Source of the DNA: Terebella lapidaria
Taxonomy: Eukaryota > Annelida > Polychaeta > Terebellida > Terebellidae
Assembly (NCBI GenBank): GCA_949152475.1
Contig: OX424561.1
Span: forward strand, 6,758,001-6,822,000
DNA: 64,000 nt
Direction: 5' to 3'
The notes below the pieces were generated by a model that worked only from the letters and a program-made list of their open reading frames with translations, did not search any database and was not told the DNA's origin. Both the position numbers and the translations under genes were made by a program. Positions 13,296-25,639 of this stretch are shown here, in pieces; the first letter of the stretch is position 1; each line of letters starts with the position of its first letter.

Positions 13296-16200
13296 ACTAA
13301 TGACATAAGTGTTCAACAATAGCACACTAAAGTTTAGAATTGAACATGTTCAGGGCATGACGCGTTCAAAATCTGTTACAGCAAAGGTGTTCAATATGTG
13401 TTCTAACCTGGAACATTTGTTTTTAGAGTGTAGTAAAACAATCAGAAGAGCACTTTTTCATCGATCAGATATATATGTATTCATTTCTATCGACCCTGAA
13501 CAACGCCCTGCCAATTCTCGAAGTTTGCATAATCAGATTGACCTCACAGTTATTATCATATATTAAAGATAATCACAGTTGTCTCTTGGTGAGATAAACA
13601 CGTGTACTATTTAAATATCTAACATTACCAATGACTAATCCGTGTTTTGCGTGCGTTGATAAATGTATCATATTCATAAATCGGATTACCATCTATCAGA
13701 TCACAGCGGGTTTGCGATTGTATAACTATGGGTCCATGGCGTGATAATGCCACGTGTGTGCTTACATGCCAAAATACGACACTTCTCGGGTGATACGAAA
13801 AATAATTTGAGGTTAGTTGGTATGAGAAAACACACATTTGACAGCACTCCAGGACTCCGCAAACAAAGACGTTCATGTTCTGGTGTAAGGAATGTCGGTG
13901 AATGTTTTGTGTACTGCTCGAGCGCACTCAAATCTGATAGTATCGTTACATAAAAATACTACATATTGGTATAAATTTTATTTATACAATGCATTGTTGA
14001 CTGGTATCAAACGTGTACAATGTTCAAGATCAACAGATAAAAGATCTCCCGATATACGATTGCCCTTATGTTATCACCGCGTGTTGACTTTTCGCATCTA
14101 ACGTCATTGACTTTATCACATACGCACATGTATAGCAAAGCCATCAGTCGGTGCACCCACATGTTTACTCAACAACAGGCAAAACAGTATTGTGTCCCAT
14201 AACATCGCAAATAAATCAATGAGCTCGTAGCAACATTACATACAAATGCATTCAAGAGAGGCGTGAATTTGAAACAACAAAACTATCAAACTTAATATAC
14301 AATTTAACTGCAAACAGCACCACTTCAGGAGCATGGATCCATGTTCCGTCATAAATGATTCGTATAGGCCTACTGCATCGTAGTAATGATATGATATTTT
14401 GCAATGAAACAAATATGCAATAAATAAAGGAAGAAAAACTGGAAGAAAAAAGAAGAAAAAACTATGGATATTGATATACCGTAAGACCATTTTGCTCAGA
14501 TCATTGAGTTCTTTCATATAACAAAACATCATAATTTCACTTTACTAGTACTTTAACGCATTTAGCGTGTAGTTAATTCGCTTGAGGATAATTGAGCATA
14601 ATGTATTATTGCGCATACCCAAATAGCAACAGAGCTAAATAGAACCATCTACCACCCTTGCTTGCCTTGGTGTCATCGGTGTAATTGAATTAATATAAAT
14701 GAAACCAGTATCTTCTAATTCAGCAAAGAAGATTCTGGCCCACTTTGTACAGTTAGGTTCGTTTTATATTGCATATAATAACTAGACTAGGTGCAGTTTG
14801 AACACGTAGTTGCATGCATGGAATGAATTGTATTTATCGAATCAATGAATCTACTTTGCAATGTTGTTTGATTAAATTTAAAGCGAAGTTTTGAGGAACT
14901 GAACCAGTTTCATTGCAAGGCAATAAAATCCCGAGAATGAAAACGACTTATTGACTCTCCTCTGTGTCAGCCTTCTACCAAACATGGATTTGTTTCCGGC
15001 GACAAGTACCGTAATTCTGATGCTTTGAGTCACTACTTGGAACCGACCGAAACTATCAATTTCCGGTTCCAAGCTGACTGCACTGGTACCAGTTTTCCAT
15101 CAGTATCACTGTGATATTCACTGTGATATTGCCTGATGCGACTGTTGCCTGAGCGAATGTACAATGAATTCCATCTGTATAAATTCACACAAAGAATGTG
15201 GATAATCGGACTTGTTATTTACATTATGAAATCCCAAAGTATGGAGAAGTTTGTAAGTTTTCTCCCATTATTTGGTAAATGTTCATGATTATGATGAATG
15301 ACAAAGTTTGTTTATTATTCGATACATTATGTTTGCACTTACTGAATCGTACTATTACGATAATGTCCATTCACTGAATATTCGTGTCTGAAATATTGTT
15401 ATTGGCCCACTGTTACACTATTAAAGGATGAGTTGTGTGAATACTCGGTGAAATATTGTATCGCCGTTTATGACTAGCTATATCTGGCACTGAAGTCGGG
15501 GAAGGCGGTGACACAAGAAGAGCGTTGCGCCCTGAGAAATACAACCCCATAGTGAGACAGCCCTCTCGTGTTTTAAGGTGGCTGCAGATGTGACCAGCAT
15601 GAAATATGCAGCTGTATGCCACAGGGAAGCAATATTCTTGAGAGTAAGCCTAATGTATTGAATCGGGTGTTGCCTCGAGAAAGGGATTCCATTTATTGCA
15701 AGTTTGCGCGCATGATTGTCCATATGGATCTTGTTTATTTTTCAAACTTCATTTCAAAATACAACATGAGTTTCTGGATGTCCAATGTATCAACACTCAC
15801 GCCAACAATATAAATGAACTTTAGCCCCATTCTGTAATTTCTGAGTAGACAAAACACAATAATATTCTTTTCTGTACGCATTAAATTTCAGTCTCTAAAG
15901 AAGTGATGTTCAAGTCGAGGAGCGCACGAAACCTTTTGCAAGCAGCTTCATTCAAATATACGTATTTACATCACAACGGCAATTAACTCACCTTTTGATA
16001 AACTCACATCATAAGTGCCAAATCATAACGCCTTCGGATAAATGATATGCTGCCCTCGAATTCCAAGTCATGGTGGCTTCAAAGTATTCCAAATATGACA
16101 CACGCACAGGCGACACATATCCAAACGAGATATTACTATATTACGAAGATATTACGAATTGACCATTACATTTTCGACCTTGGGCGATAATGGGCAATTT

Positions 16201-17114
16201 TTTATCGTATGACCATCTGTCATATAGCAAATGATTGGAAATTGACCATAGAAAAATACAAAGTTAGTCATGAATTATTCATGAGTTATTGTAAATTTTT
16301 GATTTTGACATTTTCTGTGACCTTGACCTTTTCGTTCAATATTGAGCTATAAAATTTCACAGTACTGTTTCTATTATCCGAGTACATCTACTGAACGAAA
16401 GCGGTTTAAGAAGATCGAAAAGTGTCTTCATAATATGGTCTTGAATCTCAAAAGTTGTAAAATCGTAACCCCCAAATTTTCGACCTCGGGCGATAATGGA
16501 GGAGTTTTGGTCTTGAAGCGTTGACAAGCTACAAGCAATACAATAAAAAATAATTAGAGCCTTATTTAGATGAGGTTGTGTCTTTTCATTAATAACAATT
16601 AGAGTTTGAAGTATTTGAAACCTCCAGTTCATATAGTGTTGCTGCATATGTGGCTATAAATATCGAATGCATCGTGATCAATGTTTGAACACTATATTTA
16701 TATATTTGAGGGCGACGTCCATAAGCGATAGCCTATTTCTGAACAAATCAGACTCCTATCGAAAATTGGACAGCACAGGATTGTACATTGGTATCTCGCA
16801 CACTGCATCGAAACCTCATTCTAAGATAATATGGTAAATATTTTACAGAACAATTATTTTATTTGTTATGCGCCGGCATCAGTTTCCAAATAGTTAGCCT
16901 TGCAGCGTTGACAACAACATGACCTGACCCCTAAACAATAGAACTAGGTCGGTCAACGCTCTATGCCATTTGGCAGGGTGTCTACGTGTCTATTGGCAGA
17001 CATGACATCGTCCAAAAAAAAATGGTGAAGGCGCAACAGTTTAAAGTGATACTGGGAGAAAATTACAGTTTTTGCCGAACATTTAGGACCGAATGACGCG
17101 AGCATGCACATATT

Positions 17115-17468
17115 CACGCTGGGTAAGCGGGTCATAACGTTCGGGCATATTTTAGTTAATAAATTGTAGAACATGCTGATTTATTGATTGGGTATGTTTC
17201 ATCCAGATCTCCCAAGCACACCCTCACACAGGTTGGACAAAAATTGGTGTGATTATAGACATATTAAAAGATAAAGACAAAAAACTGAAAATAGAGGTTT
17301 TTCATTTGTTGTGCGAAACGTTGTCAATTAAAATCAATATTGTCCATTTGATAATCTGTGGAATAATAGTGTGGTCCGAATGAACCATGCCTGAATTATA
17401 TATCTCCATATTTCAGCCAGATAATCCATAAAATATACCCGAACGTTATGATCCGCTTACCCCCCGTG
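17115..17468. mobile_element. 354-bp MITE present only in duplication copy 2
   Basis: The termini are CAC...GTG with roughly 40-bp inverted repeats. The left reads GGGTAAGCGG, TCATAACGTTCGGG then ATATTTTA; the right is its complement with a few mismatches. TATT flanks it on both sides (17111-17114 and 17469-17472), a candidate target-site duplication. Copy 1 lacks it at the matching place (about 8570-8585). It is too short to encode a transposase. Confidence 0.85.
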
Positions 17469-18598
17469 TATTTGTTCAAGTGCCCCTTTCTCGAAGATTT
17501 CATTGTGAGTTCCTGGTGGAGACCGTTCGAGTTTGTTGACATAATAATGGACATTCTAGGTGCTTTGTATCCCATGGTGCAACACGAGTTAAGCTTATTC
17601 GTATGTTGTAGCATAAACTATGTCAGGCCAGAGGTATACAAGTGTCACACAATACAAAACTAGAGCAGCAGCAAGCACTGTCAAATATTTGATTTATCCA
17701 ATTAACTGGGCATAATTGTTGTTGGTTTGAAACAAATATTTTTTCTAAATGCAACTTTAAAATAGAGTAGAATATAAAACTGCATGGAACATAAATAAAT
17801 GACAGTACCGCTGTGATATCATACATTAACATTGGATGGCTGGACATGTGCGAACCTGATTGGTCAATTCACTAACATAAACGCGCCGTATTTTGAGAGG
17901 TATAATATTTTCCATATTGTGGCCAATATCCCACTCAGTCACTCTAGGTTTTTTATTGTCCGGGCCCAGGGCCCGGATATACTTAAAACGCACTAATTTC
18001 AGCTGGTTCCGTTTTGCGAGGTCTCCCGCAGTGACGGGCAGGGAGTGATTCCACGGTGGACATACGATGCACGCTATTATGCGGGCTTCGCCCGTTTACT
18101 GACTATGCTGTGAACTGTAGTTCACAATATCTCATGTCAGATGTCAGGGATGTTTGTGTGGTACAGCGGGGGTCGCAAATATTGTCACTCTGTTTGCTCA
18201 GGCAGTGATTTTTTGCACGCTCTGATATAACGCTGATCAGAAATACGTAACGAGAGTATTTCTGCGCTGATGTAATAGAATCATATTAGAATCGCACTTA
18301 GAATAGGATATAGGCATATGCGCATAAAAAAACCTGGAGTGAAGACTTGAGCACTGGGGAATAATAGGCGAGATATTAATTTAATTCATAAATGAACAAA
18401 AACAGCCAAACATTTCCTCCGGACATATTCTTAACACTTCCCATTCCTACTAATCTGTAGTTGTTGATAGGAGCACGTATAACATTCGGGAACGGCAAAG
18501 CCGCGAACTGACTCAATGGGTCCGTGGCATGACATCAAGGAAAATTTTCAGAATTTTAGTGCAATTGTGTAATATCACTCTGGGGAAAGCAATAGCTC

Positions 18599-18617
18599 CC
18601 CCCCCCCCCCCCCCCCC
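18599..18617 (+). repeat. Poly-C tract
   Basis: A run of about 18-19 C residues, the duplicate of the shorter run near 10510 in the other block copy. Confidence 0.9.
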
Positions 18618-20005
18618 GGATTCGCCGGTGCTCTCGGGATATGGCGACTTCAGACAGATATCACCCCGTATTGGGGTTATAATACAACATAACTTGGTGA
18701 CTGGAAAAAAAAATCACTGAAAATATTAAATAAGAGTTTATGTAGTAAAACAATCAGAAGAGCACTTTTTCATCGATCAGATATATATGTATTCATTTCT
18801 ATCGACCCTGAACAACGCCCTGCCAGTTCTCGAAGTTTGCATAATCAGATTGACCTCACAGTTATTATCATATATTAAAGATAATCACAGTTGTCTCTTG
18901 GTGAGATAAACACGTGTACTATTTAAATATCTAACATTACCAATGACTAATCCGTGTTTTGCGTGCGTTGATAAATGTATCATATTCATAAATCGGATTA
19001 CCATCTTACCAGATCACAGCGGGTTTGCGATTGTATAACTATGGGTCTATGGCGTGATAATGCCACGTGTGTGCTTACATGCCAAAATACGACACTTCTC
19101 GGGTGATACGGATAATAATTTGAGGTTAGTTGGTATGAAAAAACACCCATATGACAACACTCCAGGACTCCGCAAACAAAGACGTTCATGTTCTGGTCTA
19201 AGGAATGTCGGTGAATGTTTTGTGTACTGCTCGAGCGCACTCAAATCTGACAGTATCGTTACAAAAAAATACTACATATTGATATAAATTTTATTTATAC
19301 AATGCATTGTTGACTGGTATCAAACGTGTACAAAGTTCAAGATCAACAGATAAAAGATCTCCCGATATACGACTGCCCTTATATTTTCACCGCGTGTTGA
19401 GTTTTTGCATCTAACGTCATTGACTTTATCACATACGCACATGTATAGCAAAGCCATCAGTCAGTGCACCCACATGTTTACTCAACAACAGGCAAAACAG
19501 TATTGTGTCCCATAACATCGCAAATAAATCATCGAGTTCGTAGCAACATTACATACAAATGCATTCAAGAGAGGCGTGAATTTGAAACAACAAAACTATC
19601 AAACTTAATATACAATTTAACTGCAAACAGCACCACTTCAGGAGCATGGATCCATGTTCCGTCATAAATGATTCGTATAGGCCTACTGCATCGTAGTAAT
19701 GATATGATATTTTGCAATGAAACAAATATGCAATAAATAAAAGAAGAAAAACTGCAATACACATTTACAGAAATAGCCATGGCATAATTGTGACCTAATT
19801 ATGTACGTGTAAGAATATGTCCGCTGTATACCGCAAAGTGCCAGCACTCCTTATACGAATACATGTACCCAAATAGATATACCGATATTCATTTCCAATA
19901 CATTCTTACACAAACATGTATAATTTCATTTGTCTCTGCTCACACAAGACCGTGAAGACATATCAAATTTACAAGCTACTGCTGTGATTCAGTGGTTTGT
20001 GGACC

Positions 20006-21752
20006 TTAGGCCAGTGAGAAGGGGCCCCGTCCCTCCCCGAACTCATCGTCATAGCGTTTGACAAGCGGGCCGAAGGAGACGGTGGCCGCTGGAGAACGAG
20101 CGTAGAAGGTCAGCCCATTGCGTAGATACTTCCAACCAGATTTACACGCCCGCCACATCCGTCTGCCAACCTGGGCGAATAAAATGATCCAATATGCGAA
20201 ATTATGCACATATAAACTTTTATAAAACATATTTAGGTATTACTGTTGTGTTTTGCAAGGCTAAACGCTCAGGAGTGATAAACAGGCCTACCTCTTTGGC
20301 ATTATCCGTTTTTGAGTCTTTGGAGTCCTCCTTGTCACAGAGTTCATCATAACGTTTGACGTTCAGCCGTTTCTTGTCTCTGTTGATCTTGAACTTGAGG
20401 CGCCTGCGCCTGTTTTTCTTTGACTTTTTACTAGTAGCTGGTGGTTCATCGACCTCTGTCGTTTCCTGCACAATTTCGTCCGGATCCCACATCACCTGGT
20501 GTTTGGGACGTCGGGGCGTGTTCTCTCGGAGATCATCCTGCAGATCATCTTCCGGACGTCTGACGTTACCCTTCTTCTTGTTTTTCCTCTTGTTGCGCTT
20601 TTTGTTCGGCTCCGTTGTCGTTCGGTTGTCTCCGTCCTTCTCCTCTACACTGTCCAGGACGGTGTATTTATGTATGGACTTTGTGTGTTGTGGTTTGTCC
20701 TGACTAGGTGTGATGGGTGTCACACCTTCATCAGTAAGCAAAGCTTCTGTGCTCAGTGTAGACTCATCGTATGTCTGGGATTTTTGCCGCTTAGATCTCC
20801 GCTGCTTTTTCGTCTTTTTCTTTCGATTCGTTTTCTTGTTTTGTGAATCTGCAAAAATGTCGATGGTGTCTTTCAGACTTTCTGATTCAATGGCCTCCGT
20901 CGGTCTAGATTCTGTCTTCTCAACAGCACCCACATGTTCACTGTCACTGTCAGATTTACTCGCGCGAGCACTATTGTTCACATCACATGCAGATATGCTG
21001 CCACTGTCACCCGCTTCCACGTATCGATTTCCGATTGCTGCTACCTGACTGTTGTCGTCCGTCGTCAGCGCTTGGTGCCTTGGAGTTATTCCTGGCGAGG
21101 TTTCCACAATGACCTTGACCTCGCGGCTGTTGGGAGAACGTGGCGCACCCTGGCGAATGTTGTTTTCGTTCGCCAAATTGTCGTCTGCTTCACTGGCCGA
21201 AGTTGTTGTTTTGACCCTCCCTGGTTGTCTGATACTGGGGAATGATGACAACACAAGGTCCAGATCAATATCCAGAAGCTCTTGCTCTTGACTAGGGCGT
21301 GGCGACGACACGTTTTTCACATTTGATTTGTTCTTGGAATTCCTCTTTGCTTTTCGTGATTTGATGGTGTTTATATTGACTTCGTCATCTGGAATCTTCT
21401 CATACTTTCCTACGTTTTTTAGACCTTTCCGCTGACTGACATTCCCCTTTTCTTCCTTGTCTGTATGCTGGATAATCTCCGGTGTCTGCTCCAGAATGTC
21501 TCCCACCGTCACTTCTTCCACTGACAAGTCCTGGTCAGACCGCATGGTAACAGTTTTGGGCAGATTGTTGATGTTCTGAGTCGATCCAGATTTTGTGTTG
21601 ATGTCGTCGAGTCCCGATTCCTTGCTCAGCGCATACAAAGCCTCTTTGTCCAGCTGTTTCCAACTACCGTCCTTATTTCGTCTTTTGGATATTTTGAAAA
21701 TCTTCTTGAAGAAGGTTTTCACCCGAGATTCTTGCCTGATTTTCATCCCCAT
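20006..21752 (-). CDS. Lysine-rich acidic/basic protein, unknown family (two exons)
   Basis: Exon 1 runs 21752 to 20292 and ends GAG followed by GTAGGC. Exon 2 runs 20170 to 20006 after a CCCAG acceptor. Both junctions are phase 0, giving 541 residues. The N-terminus is strongly basic (MGMKIRQESRVKTFFKKIF) with no signal peptide. The middle is low-complexity and charged, with KRNSKNKS, KKTNRKKKTKKQRRSKRQK, NKKRNKRKNKKKG and KKSKKNRRRRLKFKINRDKK clusters that look like nuclear-localisation or nucleic-acid-binding tracts, alternating with acidic serine-rich stretches. The exon-2 tail is aromatic and more ordered (WRACKSGWKYLRNGLTFYAR). The open frame continues 23 codons past the donor, so an unspliced form with a different tail is possible. 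GC content is higher than the surroundings. I do not recognise the family; a disordered nuclear or cytoskeletal-adaptor protein is only a guess. Confidence 0.75.
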
Positions 21753-21999
21753 CCTGATAGCTAGACTGTTAGGAGTTTGTGTTCGGCTGTCACAATATCA
21801 CTCCTCACAGATCCTGCTTTGTGCTATGAATATTCAGCGCGATCACGCCACATACCATTCCTGGTTCCTGGTCGTGACACACACTGATTTTTTTCTGTTA
21901 TTGTTGTGCTGAATGAACTTCAGCCCACCGCTGATTCAGTATACTTTGTCACGGTTGAAGTCCCCAGTGATAACAATATACAGTGTGATATTTGGCGGA

Positions 22000-22115
22000 C
22001 GGGCCTGCCAACATACGACTAGCCTCGACTGAACGAACGGCCCGTGCGCGCCAACACGACCCGACGAGATACGTGTATGTCAAGTCTAACCGCAGCCTCA
22101 CGCTTGGACGGTTTC
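22000..22115 (-). promoter_or_regulatory. GC/CpG-rich region upstream of the lysine-rich gene
   Basis: A patch rich in CG dinucleotides (for example GCGCGCC and CCCGACGAGA) lies about 250-360 bp upstream of the minus-strand start. It stands out from AT-rich surroundings. A CpG-rich promoter or 5' UTR is plausible, but no TATA box or initiator is distinct. Confidence 0.3.
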
Positions 22116-23760
22116 ACTTCGATTGTTTCCGTGAATAATACTAATTGATCGGTTTGACACACTTATCCCTTTGATGGGCGGCAGACAGTGTAGAACAGGT
22201 GTATGTCTGTTGTTTCCAATTAGGATCCTTGTCCCAAACATTTGTCTACCATTACTTGAAAGAAACCCTATTCTACTGTTGCCGCGGCATTTTGCGAGTC
22301 TATATATGTAGTGGGGGCGTTGGCTGGCGAGTTGGTGACTTCACTGACACCTATCGACCGTTATCACCTGATCTGACAGACGAAGGTAGCCTCCAACACT
22401 GGTCTCACACACACACACACACAGACTGACAGACAGACACCTGATGCGTCATACCACGTGCGCGGCTCGCTGGATCAATACGATGTGTCATCGTGGTAGA
22501 CACCTAGCGCCAACATTGGCGATACACCTGTGACAGCAGTGAGATACGAAACATTTCCTCGGCTTCTGAGGTGGCTTTTCATCCAACGATTCACTAACTG
22601 CTTTCAATCGTTGTATTATGACGATGAGTAATCACATGCTGAATGTACATGTAATATATGGTACGACGGGCGGTAACGAATTGACGACAGTATCATAACA
22701 GTCGTATATTCCCATGGTGATGCTCTGACGAAGATATGGGCACCGATGTTTTTGATATAGTCTGTTTGGACTACTTTCGTTCACATTGTGAATGTGTGAC
22801 ATCACATTAGCCATATAAGTTGATTAGACAGATAAAACTCTCAATGAACCGTCAATAGAAGCTACTAGCCTTTTGTTAATGAATAACAGCTCCCATTGTA
22901 TTCCTATCAGCAATAATAAATAACTCGTAAGCAATACTGATTAGTTGATATTTTCTTTTTTAAAAACGTAATAATGTATGTCTCATTTAGTTTCACTGGG
23001 GTGACGTCATGAATAGTTATAATAATGAATAGTTAGATATCAAATTTGGCAGGGAAAACTATTAACCAATTACCTTTAGAGTTAATTGAGAAATTAACAT
23101 GCTGTAAAAAAAACTGCAATACTTCACATGACCTTTTCATGTAAGAAAAATTGAATATTGAACCAGGATAAGTCACATTGTTTAATCGACTGTATATTCA
23201 AATCTCGACATTCTAGAAATATGACCAGTGTGCCGATTGACGATGTATGGCCAACAATATACGTTCCAAAACACCAATTCAAAAGAAAACTTCAAGAGTG
23301 TATATTAGTTTGGGTTGTTTAATGAGCGTTGAGAATATAGTTAGGCCTACATATCACGAAGGCTTTGCAATACATCGTGGCATTGTATTTCTTAATGAGT
23401 CCGATATAGTATACCCTATGCTTTACTTCGAGGATATAGAGAACCAAAAACGGTAGAGAGACAAGCTCGACCAAGATTTTGTTGAAAGATTAACTCATCA
23501 TGAAAACAAACATGTGCATGTAATAGCATTGAATGCAGTTCTTGACTATATATACATCAGTGTTTATATATATATATGTACAATGTGTATGGATGAAGTC
23601 CAACAAAAAAGGCTGAAATACAATTACCATCATCCACAGAGGAACGCCACAAGAGGTAGACTTACATAGAAACAAGATGCACCATTTTGAATAGCAAGCT
23701 AATGTTACACATTGGGCGCTTTTGTCGAAACGGGTCGCCATTGAGAGAAGGCAAAAACAT
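22116..23760. other. Intergenic, few features
   Basis: It contains a (CA)n microsatellite near 22408-22422 followed by CAGACAGACAC. Otherwise I see only AT-rich DNA with no gene, tRNA or clear element. Confidence 0.5.
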
Positions 23761-23814
23761 AAAATTAGGCCAAGGGCCAAAGATAGGTTACCGGACAATG
23801 TTTAATATTTTAGG

Positions 23815-24760
23815 TATTAGCCAGGTCACTGGTTGAATTCAAGGTCAAGAGAATATTCAGCATATATAACATTAAGCATATATCATGTCCACAGTTGATT
23901 GCTAAGCTGTAAGTTCAATAATCAGAGAGATATTAGCAATTTTATGCTGTAGCCTTGAAAATGAAGGGGCAAAGGTCAAATTCAAGGTCATCAAAATATT
24001 CAGTGTATATCATTTTCTATATCATGTATATCATGTCCACAATTGATTCCCAAGCCATACAGTCAATAGAGGAGCAAGATATGAGCCAGTTTGTCCTTGG
24101 ACCTTGGAAATGAGGTCAGAGGTCAAATTCAAGGTCACGAGAATATTCAGCATATATCATTTCCTATATGACCACAATTGATTCCTAAGCTGTAAAATCG
24201 ATAATAAGTGAGATATTAGCCATTTTGTCCTGTGACCTTGAAAATGAGGTCAAAGGTCAAATTCAAGGTCATGACAATAATCTGCATATATCATTTCCTA
24301 TATGTTCATAATTGATTGCTAAGCTGTAAAGTCGATAACAAGCGAGATATTAGCCATTTTGTCCTGTGACCTTGAAAATGAGGTCGAAGGTCAAATTCAA
24401 GGTCATCAGAATATTCAGCATATATCATTTCCTATATGTCCACAATTGATTCCTAAGCTGTAGAGTCGATAATAAGCGAGATATAAGCCATTTTGTGCTC
24501 TGACCTTGAAACTGAGGTCAGAGGTCAAATTCAAGGTCACGAGAATATTCAGAATATATCATTTCCTATATGTCCACAATTGATTCCTAAGCTGTAGAGT
24601 CGATAATAAGCGAGATATAAGCCATTTTTGTGCTCTGACCTTGAAAGTGAGGTCAGAGGTCAAATTCAAGGTCACGAGAATATTCAGCATATATCATTTC
24701 CTATAGGTCCACAATTGATTCCTAGTCCCTAATCTCAATATCAAGTGAGATATTTATAGG
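23815..24760. repeat. 134-bp tandem repeat array
   Basis: The phrase GAGATATTAGCC or GAGATATAAGCC recurs at about 24211, 24345, 24479 and 24613, each exactly 134 bp apart, with two more diverged units to the left (near 23929 and 24076). Each unit carries paired TGACCTTGAA and AAGGTCAAATTCAAGGTCA words. The same units lie inverted at about 42355-42970. Confidence 0.92.
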
Positions 24761-24761
24761 T

Positions 24762-24882
24762 AATTGACTGGATACAGTGTTTGAGGCCCGAGGTCGTGTC
24801 TGGGCCGTAGCACGCACGAGCTTGCGAGTGCGTCCGCGGCACAGACACGACCGAGGGCCTCAAACACTGTATCCAGTCGATT
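24762..24882. repeat. Long hairpin (about 44-bp arms)
   Basis: The left arm from 24762 (ACTGGATACAGTGTTTGAGG at 24767) is the near-exact complement of the right arm ending at 24882. The two are separated by about 30 bp that are themselves partly palindromic (GCACGCACGAGCTTGCGAGTGCG region). It sits at the end of the 134-bp array, inside the larger element. The form is that of a short palindromic MITE. Confidence 0.85.
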
Positions 24883-25529
24883 AACTTATTATTATATGCC
24901 GTATCATGATATGCATACCCCTCGGGAGAGATATAATTACGAATGCTGACTTCTCTAGCCATTTTAAACCCTGAATGCGAAGAATTTCATGAACATTTTC
25001 ATGCACTACAAAACCAAAAACGTCATTTCACCGGCGCATGAAAACGAAATCGTTAAAAGACCGTCGGTTGCTAGGCGCGACGCCGGTCAATATGAAGGAG
25101 GTCAATACCGCAGTATATCGGACCGATTGCACTCTGTCTAATCCATTGTAGCATTTTCGTAGGCATATAATAATAGGCATAATGTGTCCCATTATAAAGC
25201 ATAGGAGAATTTAACATGGGAAAGTCCCATTTGAGCCGAGTTTGGGCCAAAATGGCCCACTTCGAGCGATTCAAGCGCAACGAAATTTATAGACATCATA
25301 GGAGTACATATGGAGGAGTGTTATTTATCAAAAAGAAAAAAAGTTACTGAACAGATTTTGAGAAAATGGCCGCCAAAGTCCAAAATCAGGCATTTTTCGT
25401 CGAAAACGGCCGCCATTTTGAAAAAAATGCGAAAATAAAAAAAACTAAAAAATACCTCCTTCTTGAATTATTTTTAAGTATTTTTGTGCAAAATTTCAGA
25501 AAAATTCGCCTGTAAACAAAAAAGATAAA

Positions 25530-25580
25530 AATGTGGACGACGACGACGACGACGGACGACGACGACGGACGACGGACGCA
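25530..25580 (+). repeat. GAC-type microsatellite
   Basis: Repeats of GAC and GGAC, equivalent to the GTCCGTCGTC stretch in the related copies near 41987-42010 and 46916-46930. Confidence 0.85.
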
Positions 25581-25639
25581 ACGCCATGCCAATAGGTTAT
25601 CGGACCATAGGTCCGGTAACCTAAAAACTGAAAAAAGCT

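Larger units (their letters stand above)
10649..13430. mobile_element. 2.78-kb TA-flanked inverted-repeat element, non-autonomous
   Basis: The element starts CACTCTAAAAA and ends TTTTTAGAGTG, an 11-bp terminal inverted repeat, and is flanked by TA on both sides (10647-10648 and 13431-13432). Copy 2 of the duplicated block preserves the empty site at 18743-18744 with a single TA between the same flanks, so this is a direct record of an insertion. A TA target duplication is typical of Tc1/mariner-type transposition. I see no transposase frame; the interior is AT-rich with TGAACAC and GTGTTCA words and 41-bp tandem repeats. It is therefore a non-autonomous element or a decayed derivative. Confidence 0.88.
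3908..14441. repeat. Younger segmental duplication, copy 1
   Basis: The block matches 14545-19753 in the same order and orientation with high identity. Examples are 13433-14430 against 18745-19740 and 7860-8900 against 16330-17800, which differ at only a few positions per line. It is about twice as long as copy 2, mainly because copy 1 holds extra segments at about 5065-6865, 7010-7300, 8915-9785 and 10649-13430. I find no credible protein-coding gene in either copy, so the duplication appears to involve non-genic DNA. Confidence 0.9.
14545..19753. repeat. Younger segmental duplication, copy 2
   Basis: This is the shorter copy of 3908-14441, beginning about 100 bp after copy 1 ends, in direct orientation. 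It runs through the equivalents of 3908-5064, 6866-7010, 7300-8915, 9785-10648 and 13431-14441. It lacks the foldback element, the GTTACGGTAATC segment and the 2.78-kb element, and has its own 354-bp MITE. No gene is supported. Confidence 0.9.
23765..25622 (-). mobile_element. Repeat family 'GGTTACCGGAC', larger copy
   Basis: Its ends read AGGTTACCGGACAATG (about 23785) and, inverted, GGTCCGGTAACCT (about 25622). The same structure occurs in opposite orientation at 41938-43000 and as a weaker copy at 46870-47315. From the right end inward (minus reading) it has TATTGGCATGGCGTTGCGTC, a GTC-rich microsatellite, CACATTTTTATC, and then the 134-bp tandem array. It has inverted terminal repeats but no transposase. 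It is probably a non-autonomous DNA element that carries an internal satellite. Confidence 0.7.

Noticed and set aside
20356-21048. Plus-strand hydrophobic frames suggesting membrane proteins
   Set aside because: They are the reverse complement of the lysine/serine-rich gene, which automatically yields Phe/Leu/Ser-rich translations.
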